64,000 bases of DNA from assembly GCA_037903355.1 (NCBI GenBank), contig JBAJFE010000027.1, forward strand, positions 682,001 through 746,000, given 5' to 3'. Below are positions 36,001-48,154 of this stretch, one piece after another. The stretch comes from Trichuris trichiura (taxonomy: Eukaryota > Nematoda > Enoplea > Trichinellida > Trichuridae). A program made the position numbers and the translations under genes. Numbering within the stretch: the stretch's first letter is position 1; each line of letters begins with the position of its first letter. The notes under the pieces are model-generated. The model saw only the letters and a list, made by a program, of their open reading frames with translations. It was not told where the DNA came from and ran no database searches.

Positions 36001-39000
36001 CCTGAACCCCCCGCGGGAAACTTTAGGGGATATTTTTGCGAGAATGGTCCACTTCCAGTTACCCCGTACTTCGAGCACTGCTCAGCCGCATAGCGAACGA
36101 TGTGTCGGCATTCTTCGAGTGCTGATGGTTGAACAGACTCTATGTGAGTGAAAAAGGGAAGGCAGAGACTCGCTTCCTCCGTCCGGCGAACAATGTTGCT
36201 CGTGAATTGACCACGCTGATGCTCCTGTGCTTCGAAAGTGCACCAGTGTTCCCACCTGGAAAAGCTAACTTCATTTCCGTTCGGCGCAACTCTGAATTGC
36301 ATATTCCTCAATCACTCTTCGACGCAGCCCGCAGTTTGTGGCATTCCTATGCGCCCTTTTTCCAGCAGTTTCCAGAAACATTGCTTGATTTCATCCTGCA
36401 TGCACTTGGCTCTGACGACCTCCAGCTCTGTAGCTCAGGAAGAGCCATAGTATCTCTTTAGTCCTCCGCGTTTGCTCAGTCACAGCTTATCGTTCCGTGG
36501 GTGGAAGCGAAGGAGGTGTCGCACGCGGCACGGCGTCAGGCAACTTTACCCTAAATTTGGAGTAATTTCCTCCACTCGCCTACGCGCTAAGAACGTCCAG
36601 AATGGGCACAACCGCTTGGTAACGTTCTCTCGCCGGCAGACCGCGGATAATTGTCTAATATAGGCACCGTGCTAAAAGAAAGGCGCAAGTGCAGCTGGCA
36701 TCATCTCCTGAGCGCTAAGCTGCTTTTCCCAAGGCTCACCAATGTTGTCTACTCGTCCAGATCGGGGCGGGATCCACATTTTGGCCCAGCCAAGGACACT
36801 ATTGCTTCCTTAACCTCTAGGGGGCGCCCAATACTTTAGAACGGACGATGCTCCTACGCAGAAGAATACAAGGACGCGCATGTAATAGTCCATTTGGGCG
36901 ACGAGGTGAGCTCTGGATCAATTATGTGGTGTCCACTGTGCAGGAAAGATTATGTAAAAAAGGATTAACTGATGGAGGGTGCGTCCTTGCCGCTATTGCT
37001 GATAAAACAACCGTTCCCTAACGTCGAACCGAGTTAAGTTCGATTTCTTCTACACTAAAATGGATAATGTGAGAACGCGAGGGTACGGCTTTCCGAAGTC
37101 ATCTCCTACCGACGGAATGTGCGTAACTCCTAAAACGTTCTCCACGGAACATGGCCTCTTACCCACTCTTTTATCAAATTTGTAAACATTCTGTTCGACC
37201 ATAACGTGAAGCTTATCAGCTACCCAGCGCTAAACATCTTTGGGTGGGCTGCCGCGCCGACGGATTTCGTTTCTTTCCTTGCCTGCAAAAACTCCACAAG
37301 CATTGGAAGATGAACGCACCGCGGACGACCTCAGAGGATAGTTTCCCGACAATGGTCCACTCCGGGCTGCCCCGTATTTCGAGCTTTGCACATCCGCGCA
37401 GCGCACGATGTGTCCGCATTCTTCGAGCGCTGATGGTTGAATAAAATCTCTATTTGATTGAAAACACGAAGGCAGACACCCGCTTCCCGTGTCCAGCGAA
37501 CAATTCTGCTGGCAAATTCACTACGCAGACGCCCCTGTGCTTCGAAACGGCACCAGTGTTCCCAATCGGAAGCGCAAACTTCTTTTCCGTTCAGCGCAAC
37601 TGGCAATTGCATATTCCTCAATTACACTTCGACGCAGCAGGCGGTTTGTGGCATTCCTATGCGCCCTTGTACAAGCAGTTTTCAGAAAGATTGCTTGATT
37701 TCGTCCTCCTTCCTCTTGACTCCGACGACCAGGAGCTCTAGAGCTCTGGAATCGCAATAGTTTCTCCTTAGTCCTCCGCGTTTGGTCAGTTACATCTTAT
37801 CGTTACGTGGGTAGACGGGAAGCAGCTGCCGCACAGGACACGACGCCAGGCGACACTAGCCTAAATTTTCAGTAATTTCGTCCACTCCCTTATGCGCTAA
37901 CGACGTTCAGAATTGGCACAACCGTTCTTTAACGTTCTCTCGGCAGCAGGCGACGGATAATTGTTTAGTATATGCACCGTGCTAAAAGAAAGACGCAAGT
38001 GTAGCTGGCCTAACCCCGGAGCAGCAGGCAGTTTTGATCAAGGTTCACGAATGTCGTCCACTCGTCCGGATTTGGGGGCACCCGCAGTTCCCTCCTGCCA
38101 AAGACAAAACTGCGTGCTTAGCCTCCAGGGTGGGCCCAATAGTTAAGAAGGAGCGATGCTGCTACTCAGAAGAATATGACGATGCACATTCTATCGTTCA
38201 TTTCGGCGACGTGGTGCGTCCCGGATCAATTATATGATGCTCAGTGTGCAGGAAAGATTACGTAAAGAAGGACCAACTGATGGAGTACGCGTCTTTGCCG
38301 CTATTGTCGATAAACTATGCCTTATGTCGACACGAATAAACTTTGTTTTTTGTCCACCGAAAATATATAATGGGAGAAGGGGAAGGTACGGACCTTCGAA
38401 GTCATCTCTTATCGACGGAATGTGCGTAACTCTTGACCCCTTTTCCACGGAACGTGGCTTCATGCCCACTTCCTTATCAAATTTGTAAAGTTCCTGTTCG
38501 GTCATCACCATGAAGGTTATCCGCTACCGGCCGCTAAGAATCTTTGAGTGCGCTGCTGCGCTAACGATTTGGTTTCTTTCGTTCCCTGCAATAACACCGC
38601 AAGTACTGGAAACTGAATACACCGGGGACGACCCTAGAGGATATTTTTGCGAGAATGGCCCACTTCCTGTTGCCCCGTATTTTGAGCTTTGCGCAGCAGC
38701 ATAGCGAACGATGTGTCGGCATTCTTCGAGCGCTGATGGTTGAATAATCTCTCTATATGAGTGAAAACACGAAGGCAGAGTCCCGCTTCCTCCGTCCGGG
38801 GAACAGTCCTGCTCGTAAATTGATTACGTTGATGCTCCTGTGCTTCGATGGGGCAGCAGTGTTCCCACTCGGAAACGCCAACCTCTTTTTCCGTTCGGCG
38901 CAGCTGGGAATTTAATATTCCTCAATCACTCATTGACGCAGCCCGGAGTTTGTTGGATTCCTATGCGCCCTTCTGGGAGCAGTTTTCAGAAACATGGTTT

Positions 39001-39421
39001 GTTTTCGTCCTCCTTCCTCTTCGGTTCAGCTGCCTCCAAGTCTACATCTCTGGAACGTCAATAGCGTTTCCGTGGTCCTCCGCGTTTGGTCAGTCAGAGC
39101 TTATCGGTCCGTGGGTAGAAGTTAAGCAGGTTTCGCACATGACAAGACGTCAGGCGACACTAGCCTAAATTTTGAGTAATTTAGTCCACTCTCTTATGCG
39201 CTAATTAACGTCGAGAATTGGCACAACCTTTGGGTAACGTTCTCTCGGCATCAGACCGCGCATGATTATTTAATATATGCGGCGTGCTGAAAGAAGGACG
39301 CAAGTGTAGCTGGCCTCATACCATGAGCACCAAGCAGTTTTCATTGAAGCTGACCAATGTGGCCTACTCTTCCTGCTCTCAGGGGCGCCCTGGTTTTGTT
39401 CCAGCGAGGGACCCCATTCTT

Positions 39422-40710
39422 TGGTCTATGTTGCTACGGCGGTGCCGGAAGTGTCAGGCGGCTACTTCATAACGTAATCTGCCGCTCTGCACCTACATGA
39501 AAGGTTATCGGCGGCAAAACAGGAGGGACATTGTGGACAGGTTCAGTGAACACGTGCTAAGTAGTTGTCCGGCCAGCAGAATGTATCATGAGTGGCACAT
39601 TCAGTGACCCGGTTATGGGTGTAAGGGAAGAGTATTGAAGAATTATGCCAACAGCAACGTAAGAGGCTCATGCAGTGTTCCGGTTATCGGTCTAACGGGT
39701 TAGCGCCGAAGTATTTCGCTACAGCGCAATGTAATAGCGTCTGTATGTGTCATCCATGCGTTTAGTGACCTGCAAAAAAAGGGTGATGGTGAAAAAATTA
39801 CGCCGCTGCGCGTGCATTGAACCCACGCGAAACACAATGGGGCGCGCAGGTGTTCAAGCTGAGACCTTGTCTAGGAATTCGTGAAAAACATCGGAGGTCA
39901 ATTGTCCGAGCTGCAGCGTGATTTGACAGACTGAGTAAATCTCATTCTGCGTTGAGTCTGTTTCGGTATCTAGTGGCCACTTCCCATGGTCAAGTGAAGG
40001 CAACCTAAATGTGGCACTAATTAGGCGCAATATTCGTAGGGTCATCGATCGGCTGCAGGAGACATTGCCAGACGAAAAGGCGGCAGTGCTTTCCCTACGC
40101 GGCAAGGGACTGCTGCACAGCCAGGGCTCCTTCGCTTGCACCAACCCTGACAGGACGAGCCGCCAGCGCCACACCCGTTGTCACAGACAGAGGTATGTCG
40201 ACCGTTAACGTTTACTTCCTCTAACGCCTTCTGCCCGATTAGGTACACCCCAGTGAACCCGTCAAATGCGCCTATAGCGAAATCGACGCTTCGCCTTCGT
40301 TAGGCTAAGCGCCAGCGTAATCAGTGCGTAGGCTTTTTCCTTCCTCCGTTACTCATTGCTCGCGTGTTCGGTGATCGGTAAATAACGTTACTTTGCGCTA
40401 TGCTTCTTGTCGTTTGCGCCACGCTCAAAACCGCATAACCGAACAGCAGCAACGAACACGCGTTATGTTAAGGCTTATCCTTAGGATAGAGCAGAGCACG
40501 ATGGCTAGCGTCGTTATTGGCTCGCACCTCGAAGGAATTGCCTGAACGGGCAACTGTTCCCAGGCGTTCATCGTTCTTTTGGTAATTTCCATCCCTCGCA
40601 TCAGTGCGCAGTGAAAAATGGCTTAGGGCACGGTTACGTAATAATGCTCACTTGATTTCTTATCAAGTTGCCGAATGACACCTCCGGCAGCGCCGTGGCC
40701 CAAAAGACCC
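39422..40710 (+). mobile_element. Merlin-4 DNA transposon, internally shortened, flanks out of phase
   Basis: A 1289-bp element with imperfect terminal inverted repeats of about 55 bp. The left end reads TGGTCTATGTTGCTACGGCG and the right end, reverse-complemented, GGGTCTTTTGGGCCACGGCG; both continue into a TGCCGGA..GTGTCA..CGGC block. The only coding trace is the N-terminal fragment at 40011-40208. The left flank is at the ACCATTC phase of the array unit and the right flank at the AAACTGTCTGTATGAGTG phase, so about 645 bp of unit sequence (or that plus whole units) is missing and no target duplication is present. About 600 bp left of the fragment and 500 bp right of it are unassigned element sequence. 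Confidence 0.8.
40011..40208 (+). pseudogene. Merlin-4 transposase, N-terminal fragment
   Basis: The translation contains LPDEKAAVLSLRGKGLLHSQ, which lines up with VPDEKAAAQFLRDKGLLHSE of Merlin-2 just before its zinc ribbon. The zinc-ribbon cysteines are not kept in the following sequence, and no DDE domain is found in the rest of the element. It is a decayed, internally deleted gene. Confidence 0.7.
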
Positions 40711-41241
40711 AAACTGTCTGTATGAGTGAAAACGCGAAGGCAGAGACCCGCTTCCTCCGTCCAGGGAACACTTCTGGTCGTGAATTGACCACGATGGTGC
40801 CCTGTGCGTCGAAAGGCCACCAGTGTTCCCACTCGGAAACGCCAACTTCTTTTCCGTTCGGCGCAACAGGGAATTGCATATTCCTCAATCACTCTTCGAG
40901 GCAGCCGGCAGTTTGTCGCATTACTATGCGCCCCTCTGCTAGCATTTTCAAAAAAAAATGTTTGATTTCGTCCTCCTTCCTCTTGGCTCCGACGCCCTCC
41001 AGCTCAATTGCTCAGCAATCGCAATGGTATCTCCTTGGTCCTCCGCGTTTGGTCAGTCCCAGCTTATCGTTCAGTGGACAGAAGCTAAGCAAGCGTCGCA
41101 CACGACACGACGTCAGGCGACAGTAGCCCATAATTTTGAGTAATTTCGTCCACTCTCCTACGCGCTAACAACGTCCTGAATTGGCACAACCGTTCGGTAA
41201 CGTTCTCTCGGCAGCAGACGGCGGATATATGCTGAATATAT
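40711..41241. repeat. 1.3-kb satellite array, block 5
   Basis: About 0.4 of a unit between Merlin-4 and gypsy copy 2, with the phase marker near 41148. It ends GCTGAATATAT, where the last ATAT is the left target copy of gypsy copy 2. Confidence 0.88.
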
Positions 41242-41412
41242 TGTAACAGACCACCGAGTGTCTTCAAACCTTTTATTCACCGTACCACGCCGGACGCACA
41301 CAAATAACGCTGACGGTACCGAAGCCTACTACTCACTACTCTTTCTCTGACGTGTGTCTACTGTACCCCTCGTACCTGCATTCCGTTGTACCTGCTTATC
41401 TCTACCGTTACA
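41242..41412 (-). repeat. 3' LTR of gypsy copy 2 (171 bp)
   Basis: On the minus strand it runs TGTAACGG to CTGTTACA. No difference from the 45671-45841 LTR was seen by eye. The gag-pol stop codon at 41329 lies inside it. Confidence 0.95.
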
Positions 41413-44400
41413 ATCCGCCTCCCTTCCGTTTCGGTCGCTCGCCCCTGAGCGACGCCACGCTGACTCCATCGGGCTCCGATATCTCTTCAGTTGTGCTACG
41501 TGGGCTGTGAAAATCCGATCTCGCCTGCGCTGACGACCTGATTTCAAGTAGTTGAGCTTGTAAGTGATATCACTAAGCTTCTGCACCACTCGAAAGGGTC
41601 CCACGTAACGTGGCAGAAACTTCGCACTTCGGCCTACTCGTCGAAGAACGCGACGTAGTAAAACAAGGTCTCCGACTCGGAAGGATCCACCCTGGTTTCT
41701 TCTCTGATCGTATAGCCTCTTTTGCCTCCCTTGTGCCTCCTTGCACTTGGCTCTGGCTCCAGCTCGCAATGACTCAACTCGCTTCTTGAAGTCTTCATAC
41801 GTTTCGTGAGCTTCCTCCGGCCATGGAAAACAGCTATCTGTCGGGAGCACCGCTAAGCGACCGTAAACCAGTTCAAAGGGGGAGACCCCGGTGCTTGACT
41901 GGTCCATCGTGTTGATTGCGAACATTGCATATGGCACAAACTCATCCCAATTCGCATGCTTGGAATTCACGTAGGCAGCTAGTATGCTGCTCAGCGTTCT
42001 GTTTATTCGTTCGACCAGCCCGGTAGATTGGGGATGACAGCTGCTGGCCATGCCATGTTCGATTTTCAGTTTGGATAAAACCGCCTTCGTGGTCTCCGCC
42101 GTAAAGGCTGTACCCTGGTCACTGATCAATTTCTTAGGCACGCCATGCCTTAGGATGATAGCTTTCATTAAAAAGTCTGCGACCCTTTGACTTGTCGTGT
42201 CCGGAACGGCGAATAATTCCACCCATTTCGTCAAATACTCGACGCACACGATGATTTGCCTATTCCCTTTGCTGGTTACAGGAAATGGCCCGAGGTGGTC
42301 TATCCCCACCATCTCAAACGGCTTCCTCGGGGGTTCTATACTTTGGAGAAGGCCATAAGGTTTGCTACATCCAACCTTCCTTTTCTGGCATGTTGGGCAA
42401 GCCAGTACTACCTGCCGCACCGTTTCCGTGATATTTGGTCACCAATACCGTTTCCGCACTCTACTCGCGGTTTTCTCCACTCCAAGATGTCCTGCGGTAG
42501 GCCCAGCATGGAGGGAAACGACAACATTTCGTCGTAGGTTTGAAGGAATTGCCAGTCTCCATGGGCGACCCTGATCCTTATTCTTGCGATATAAAATGCC
42601 TTGGAAGAGTCGGAATTCTTCCAGTGTGTTACTCCTTTCTCTCTCTCCGTCAGCATCCACTTGATTAGAGGCGATCCGCTCCATGACGCGGCGTAGCTCT
42701 GGATCAGCTGACTGTGAGATCTCCAGCTCTTCCCGGCTAACGCCGTCACAGACTGCTGCACACAGCATTAACTCTTCCGCTATATCTGTTTCGGACACCG
42801 CCTTACCCACCGGTGCTCGAGACAGCGCATCTGCCACCACATTTGCTCGACCTGCGCGATGTACGAACTCACACACGTCAAGATACTCCGTCACAGCCAT
42901 GGCCCATCTTCCAAATTTGTCGTTCGACTGTCGCCTTTCGAAGAGCCACTTTACTGCTGCATTATCCGTCACGACCCTAAATTTTCGACCCAAAACGTAC
43001 GGACGTACCATCCGCAGAGCCCAGACAACCGCTAAACATTCGAACTCATTTGAGTGGTACCTTTGTTCAGTCGACGTTAGCATGCGGCTCAAATAAAGAA
43101 TGACGTGCTCTTATTCATCCTTCGACTGAATCAGTACTGCTCCCAAGCCTTCCCTGCTAGCATCGCAATGTAATTCCGTAAACCAATCTTCCCGAAAGTG
43201 ATGCAGCACAGGTGGATGTTTCATCCTCTCCTTTAGGTCCAGAAACGCTTTCTCCTGTTCAGTACTCCAACTCCACGTTTCTGTCTTTTTCAACAGCCGA
43301 CTAAGTGGACGCATTATTGTTGCAAAGTTTCGCACGAACCTTCGGTAATAGCTAGTCATACCAATGAACCTTCTCAGTTGTCTGACTGTTTGCGGTCTCG
43401 GAAACGCTGATATAGCTTCTACTTTCGCCGGATCCGGGTGCACTCCTGTAGCATCTATTACATGGCCCAAGTATTCCGTTTTATCAGTGCCGATCACACA
43501 CTTTGTCGGTTGTAGACGCAATCCGTTGTTGGCCAACGCACTGAGTACCGCTTTGAGGCGAGTTACATGCTCGTCGAATGTAGCGGAGAAGACAAGTATG
43601 TCATCCATGTAACTGAGACACGCCGTCCATTTCAAATTTCCCAACACGTGATCCATCAGACGTGAGAAACTCGCTGGGGCATTACATAGTCCAAACGGCA
43701 TCTTCTTGAATTGGTATAAGCCATCTGGCGTTACAAAGGCAGTTTTTTCTCGATCCGCCGGCTCCACCGGAATCTGCCAATAGCCGCTCTTGAAATCCAA
43801 CTTTGAAAAGTACCGCGCGCCCCCCACACGGTCTAGCACGTCGTCCATCCGAGGCATCGGATAGACGTCCCGTATGGTAATAGCGTTTAGACGGCGGTAG
43901 TCCACACAGAATCGCCAGGTGCTATCCCGTTTCCGCACCATTACTACCGGGAATGACCACGGACTGCTGGATCTTTCCACGATTCCATCTCTCATCATTT
44001 CATTCACCTGTTCAGCTATCGCTTTTCGCTCACTACTTGAGACGCGATACGGGCGACACGTGATAGGATTTACTGCCTGTGTTGGTATTCGATGGGTGAT
44101 TCCATGATCCGCCGCCGCGTGATCCCCCGCCTTCCTAAACAGCTGAGGAAAAGATTGCAAAACCTTTTCCACTTCTGCTCTCTGAACGCCATTAAGTTGC
44201 TCGCCGTAAGTCACTCCGGCCATTACTGACGTGACTGGTTCCTCTCCGGTCCAACTTTCAGCCCTCGTCGGCAGAATCTCTTTATCCGTTGGCTGCTGGT
44301 CATTCATTAATTGGACCAGTGATCCCTGTGCAGAGAGCTCCAGCGTCACACCCAACGACGTCAACGCATCCATGCCCAAAGCTAAAGGACACGGTGGAGC

Positions 44401-45630
44401 AGCCAGGACCACCGCGTTCACCCTGAGTTGCCTTCCCAAGCATGTTAGCTCGAGCTGTGCCTTGCCCTTGGGACATACCTGAGCTCCATCCACTCCTTTA
44501 AATGTTGCCTGCTTCCATGGTTGCATGGGGATTCCGCACTGTTCAAGTAAGCTTTCGTGTGCGAAGGTCGCTACGGCTCCTGTGTCCACCAGAGCATTCA
44601 ACCTCATTCCATTGGAGACTTCCACCTCGACATACGGCAAACGTCTGCTTTCTCGTGATAGCGCAGCATCCGTCAAGCTCATCGCTGAGTCCTCCGTTGC
44701 GTTGCTCTCTCTTTGCCGCATGGGACAATCTCGAGCAAAATGACCCGTCGTAGCACAAACAAAACAGGTCAGCTCAGCTTTGCTTCGAGCAGCCTCTCTC
44801 ATCGCTGTGCCTTCGCGATGACTTTTTCTTCCGATTCTATGCTCGTCTCGCTGATGCGCGACTTCCAGCCGGGACAATCGGTCTTCAATGCGCTCTAGCG
44901 CTGTCACAATGAGCTGATTCTCTGTCGTGCTGGGGCCGCTCCCCTCAATAGCGTACACGTCCTGGCAGCCACCTGTCACCATCAGTCGTTTTCTCCTCTG
45001 CATGTTTTCTACCGATGCTTGCGCAGCACGATATTGCTTGGCGATCTGCACCGCTTGATCGAAGGAATCTGGTCTTTTGTCCAGAAGATGCCTTTGTGCA
45101 GCGGTATCTTGCAGTCCCATGATGAATTGCTCTTTCAAATCGTCATCCTGCTTCCCGACTTCTGCTCCGAGGCATCGCAATTCATCAGCAAAATCATCGA
45201 CTGATTCTCCTGGCTTCTGCACGCGCTGGAGAAACTGTAGGCGCTGAACGAAGAGAGAATCGTCTTTTCTGAATCGCCGTCGCAAATGCGATTTCAATGT
45301 TTCATAGGTGCACTCTTGGCCTAGAGAGTTTAAGCTCTTATAAATCTTATCGTCGACCAGGGACTTCATAATGGGCACCCAACGCGCTTTCGGTATGGTA
45401 TTCGCAGTCAAGTAATCGTGCAGTCGTCCGAGCCACACCTCGACGTCCATTGCTGACGAGAGTGTACCAGGGGGTTGGCACCAAGGTCCTCCGCGACCTA
45501 TTGAACCGATGGCGTCCTCTTCACGCCGGCCCCTCGTGGGTATTGCCTCCCTAACGTCACAGCTCTCGACGAAGCCTTCCTCCAGCTGGCTGTCTGACGA
45601 TTCTGACTTACCACTACGCGTTCTCACCAT
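41329..45630 (-). pseudogene. gag-pol: gypsy gag-pol polyprotein, copy 2, one frame with two nonsense codons
   Basis: One reading frame of 1434 codons from ATG 45630 to 41329, interrupted only by two point stops. A TAA at 43111-43113 stands where copy 1 has GAA, shortly after the RNase H start. A TGA near 42439 stands where copy 1 has a Trp codon, in the integrase zinc finger (KRYWWPNITETV in copy 1). There are no frameshifts. Domains run as in copy 1: CCHC knuckle (CFVCATTGHFARDC), protease DTG, reverse transcriptase YMDD, RNase H, integrase with all three acidic residues (GIDHLGPF, DQGTAF, TGLVERIN) and a GPF motif. The frame crosses the purine tract and ends 84 bases inside the 3' LTR. It encodes the capsid, protease, RT and integrase of a Metaviridae-type retrotransposon; there is no envelope gene. 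Confidence 0.94.
41413..41426 (-). other. Polypurine tract of gypsy copy 2
   Basis: On the minus strand, GGAAGGGAGGCGGA followed by T lies directly before the 3' LTR, matching copy 1 except near its end. Confidence 0.72.
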
Positions 45631-45657
45631 TTAGGAGTCTTTGGAACGAAATAGCCG

Positions 45658-45666
45658 CGGTCGCCA
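45658..45666 (-). other. Primer-binding site of gypsy copy 2
   Basis: TGGCGACCG on the minus strand, four bases from the 5' LTR, identical to copy 1. A tRNA-Arg primer is inferred. Confidence 0.6.
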
Positions 45667-45670
45667 AATA

Positions 45671-45841
45671 TGTAACAGACCACCGAGTGTCTTCAAACCT
45701 TTTATTCACCGTACCACGCCGGACGCACACAAATAACGCTGACGGTACCGAAGCCTACTACTCACTACTCTTTCTCTGACGTGTGTCTACTGTACCCCTC
45801 GTACCTGCATTCCGTTGTACCTGCTTATCTCTACCGTTACA
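45671..45841 (-). repeat. 5' LTR of gypsy copy 2 (171 bp)
   Basis: Appears identical to the 3' LTR of this copy. It is followed on its outer side by the ATAT target copy. Confidence 0.95.
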
Positions 45842-45857
45842 ATATGCACTACCTTCC

Positions 45858-48154
45858 TATGTCAACCTCCTCCTACGTTGACCCAATTTTGGCCGGTTGG
45901 TTGGTCAGCACGTTAATAAGCGCAGGGTCAACCTATATACGTCGACCACCAGCGTATGTGGGAAGTTGACCGCTTTAGCCGTGACCTGGTATATGAGCGC
46001 AATGCTAACTTGCACTCTGTAAATTGGCCACTTCGGTTTGCTCTGTGTCAGTCGCTAGCAGCTGTTAACCATCATCGCCTCAATGTGCTGTTACTCAACG
46101 TAGCGAGGGTTTTCATTACCCTACATTGGAGACTCCTGATTACAGAACTGATTCCGTCGCTTTGACGATGCTTCTTTTATGCTTGGCGGCACAACTTTTT
46201 CGTTTCCTCATGTGCATAACCTCCGTCCTACGCGTTGGCAGCATTCGCCCATTGAGGGAAATATGACAAATCGAGCCTACCTGAACTCGTTCGCGTCGAG
46301 CTCAGTTCTATTCATTCGCTTTGCTATTGGTGTGCGGCAGGTTCCTTAATGTGTTTTCGCGAGTAAAGATAGCCTGACTTACGCTGTAATAGACGCAGTA
46401 GTAGCTGCCAAGCTGGTTGCAGTTTGCATTATGGCCAAACGCAATGAATCGAAAGAGCTGGCACTGAAGGAAAAAGTGGATCTTATCCGCTTTCTCGAAA
46501 CTAACAGTGAAAGGAAGACAGCAGAACGGTTTCATGTGAGCAAGACTACCGTTGGCAACATCCAGAGACGTAAACGTGAGTACTTGGAAAGATATGATAA
46601 GGTAAGTGGAGACGTGCACCGAAAAAAGAGAAGCTCCTTCGACTAAGTCAATGAAGCAGCGTTACATTGGTTTAAGCAAATGAGAGCAGCTAATGCACGC
46701 ATCTCTGGCCCAATGATCCAGGAAATTGCTAGAAAGTTCGCCGTGGAATTCGCTTTCACTGGTTTCCAAGCATCATACGGTTGGCTGGCAAAGTTCCAGA
46801 TCCGCTATCAGATTTCTCAGAAAATCTTACGCGGCGAATCTAGCGAAGGTCCCGTCGAGGCCTTGGAAGACTTCATCTTGAAATTTCGTCATTTCGCCAG
46901 TTGCTTTAAGGAGTAAGACATGTTCAATGCTGATGAACGCGGCTTGTTCTTCAAAGCTATGCCCGATAGAAGTCTTGTACTAAAAGGCGACAAATGGAAA
47001 AGCGGGAAGCTCTCCAAAGAACGCTTCACTGTGCGTCTTTGCGCTAGTGCAACTGGGGAGAAGTTGAAGCAATTGGTCATTGGTAAGTCAACGAAACCCT
47101 GAGATTTTAAGAACTTGAAGCCTGATGACTTCCCTGCCACTTGGAGATCAAATAAATCCGTCTGGATGACAGCCGCCATATTCCAAGAGTGGGTAAGAAG
47201 TGTCGACGGACAGATGAAGCGAATGAAACGTTCCATCTTATTGGTAGTACACAACTGCCCGAGCCATCCCCACGTGAAAGACTTCACAAATGTCACGTTA
47301 AAATTCCTGGACCCAAACACTACCTCAAAGTCCCAGGTTTTAGATCAAAGTGTAATTAAGACGTTTAAGGCGAAATACCGGACCCGGCTTCTACGGTGGA
47401 TCGTTGGCATAGCAGAACACACCAGCTTATCTGCGGGAGCGCCTACGATTGCTGCGTCCATTAATGCTTTGGGCGCTGTAATTTGCATCAATACTTCCTG
47501 GAATAGTGTTCAACCAGAAGCAACACGAAAATGCTTCAGGAGAGCTGGATTCGTCAGACACGAAGAGGATCATGTCGAGCCCTGGCCTGATAGTCTTTCT
47601 CCTGAAGTAGATACTGAAGGAGTAAACTTCGAAAATTTCGTTTCAATGGATGATCAATTGGCCACTTCTACCAAAGCCGACTCACCAGCAATCTTTCAGT
47701 CTATACTAGCCGAAGCGGGACTGAGCCCAGAAGACGATGTAGAGGAGGAAAGTAAAAATGAGACGGAAACGGTACAGAAGCTGAAGGAAGAATACGTCAG
47801 GCGCGTGTTAGTGCAGCTGAAGTGTTTTGCTGCTGAAAAAAGTCCAAACATGCTGAGCGCGGTAGCTATCGCGGAGACAGCCCTTGGTGCTTATGTTTGC
47901 AGTAAGAAGAAGAACCAGACTAGAATGGATACCTTTCTCAGCAAGCAGTGTAGCACCTAAAAAGCTTATGCATGATTTTACAGTGTTATTTTTACGCATC
48001 TCACCGTTTAATAGACCTCCAATTGATGCTCTGCAATAGAATAAAACGCATACAGATGCTAATCTGTTCAGAGGAACCAGATATAAAAACAGCTCCAATA
48101 TATTGACCAGGTTTCTCCGGGCCCTTAAATGGTCAACTTACGGAGGTTCCACTG
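45858..48154 (+). mobile_element. Tigger-2 (pogo-type) DNA transposon
   Basis: The right end is clear: reverse-complemented it begins CAGTGGAACCTCCGTAAGTT at 48154 and is followed by TA. The left end is degenerate: AACCTCCTCCTACGTTGACC near 45865 aligns to the same repeat, but the outermost bases do not match, so the left edge is approximate. The sub-terminal 110 bp at the left repeats GTTGACC or its complement GGTCAAC about five times. The array flanks are out of phase: TATATGCACT on the left and TATGTGATGTTCAC on the right, which lie about 260 bp apart in a normal unit. Bases 45866-46430 and 47961-48154 are non-coding element sequence. Confidence 0.82.
46431..47960 (+). pseudogene. Tigger/jerky-like transposase, three in-frame stops, second catalytic Asp lost
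   Basis: One frame from ATG 46431 (MAKRNESKELALKEK) to 47960, with stops at 46644-46646 (TAA), 46914-46916 (TAA) and 47100-47102 (TGA) and no frameshift. Domains: an N-terminal HTH (TAERFHVSKTTVGNIQRRK), a CENP-B-type second HTH (ASYGWLAKFQIRYQI), then the DDE domain with the first Asp in FNADERGLFFKAMP. The second motif, normally VDNCPSHP, reads VHNCPSHP, so the Asp is His. The third is kept in VLDQSVIKTFKAKYR. The family acts on TA targets by cut and paste; this copy cannot. It belongs to a different Tigger lineage from Tigger-1, judged by motif spelling and ends. Confidence 0.88.

Larger units (their letters stand above)
22797..39421. repeat. 1.3-kb satellite array, block 4 (largest block)
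   Basis: About 12-13 units. Phase markers lie near 22806, 24115, 25426, 27087, 28395, 30056, 31366, 32671, 33981, 35260, 36568, 37880 and 39182. Two units are about 1.66 kb because they hold a foldback insert (see 26734 and 29707). Otherwise spacing is 1280-1320 bp. Some units have an open frame of about 136-148 codons that starts at an ATG in TATATGAGTGAAAAC and ends near the phase marker (for example 33556-33966), but most units break it. No known protein, tRNA or rRNA was recognised. Confidence 0.9.
41242..45841 (-). mobile_element. Ty3/gypsy LTR retrotransposon, copy 2 (young)
   Basis: A 4600-bp element with 171-bp LTRs that I read as identical, flanked by a perfect 4-bp duplication ATAT (41238-41241 and 45842-45845). 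The rebuilt empty site GCTGAATATATGCACT occurs intact in a sister unit at about 50503. Identical LTRs mean a recent insertion. It is the same family as copy 1, on the opposite strand. Confidence 0.96.
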
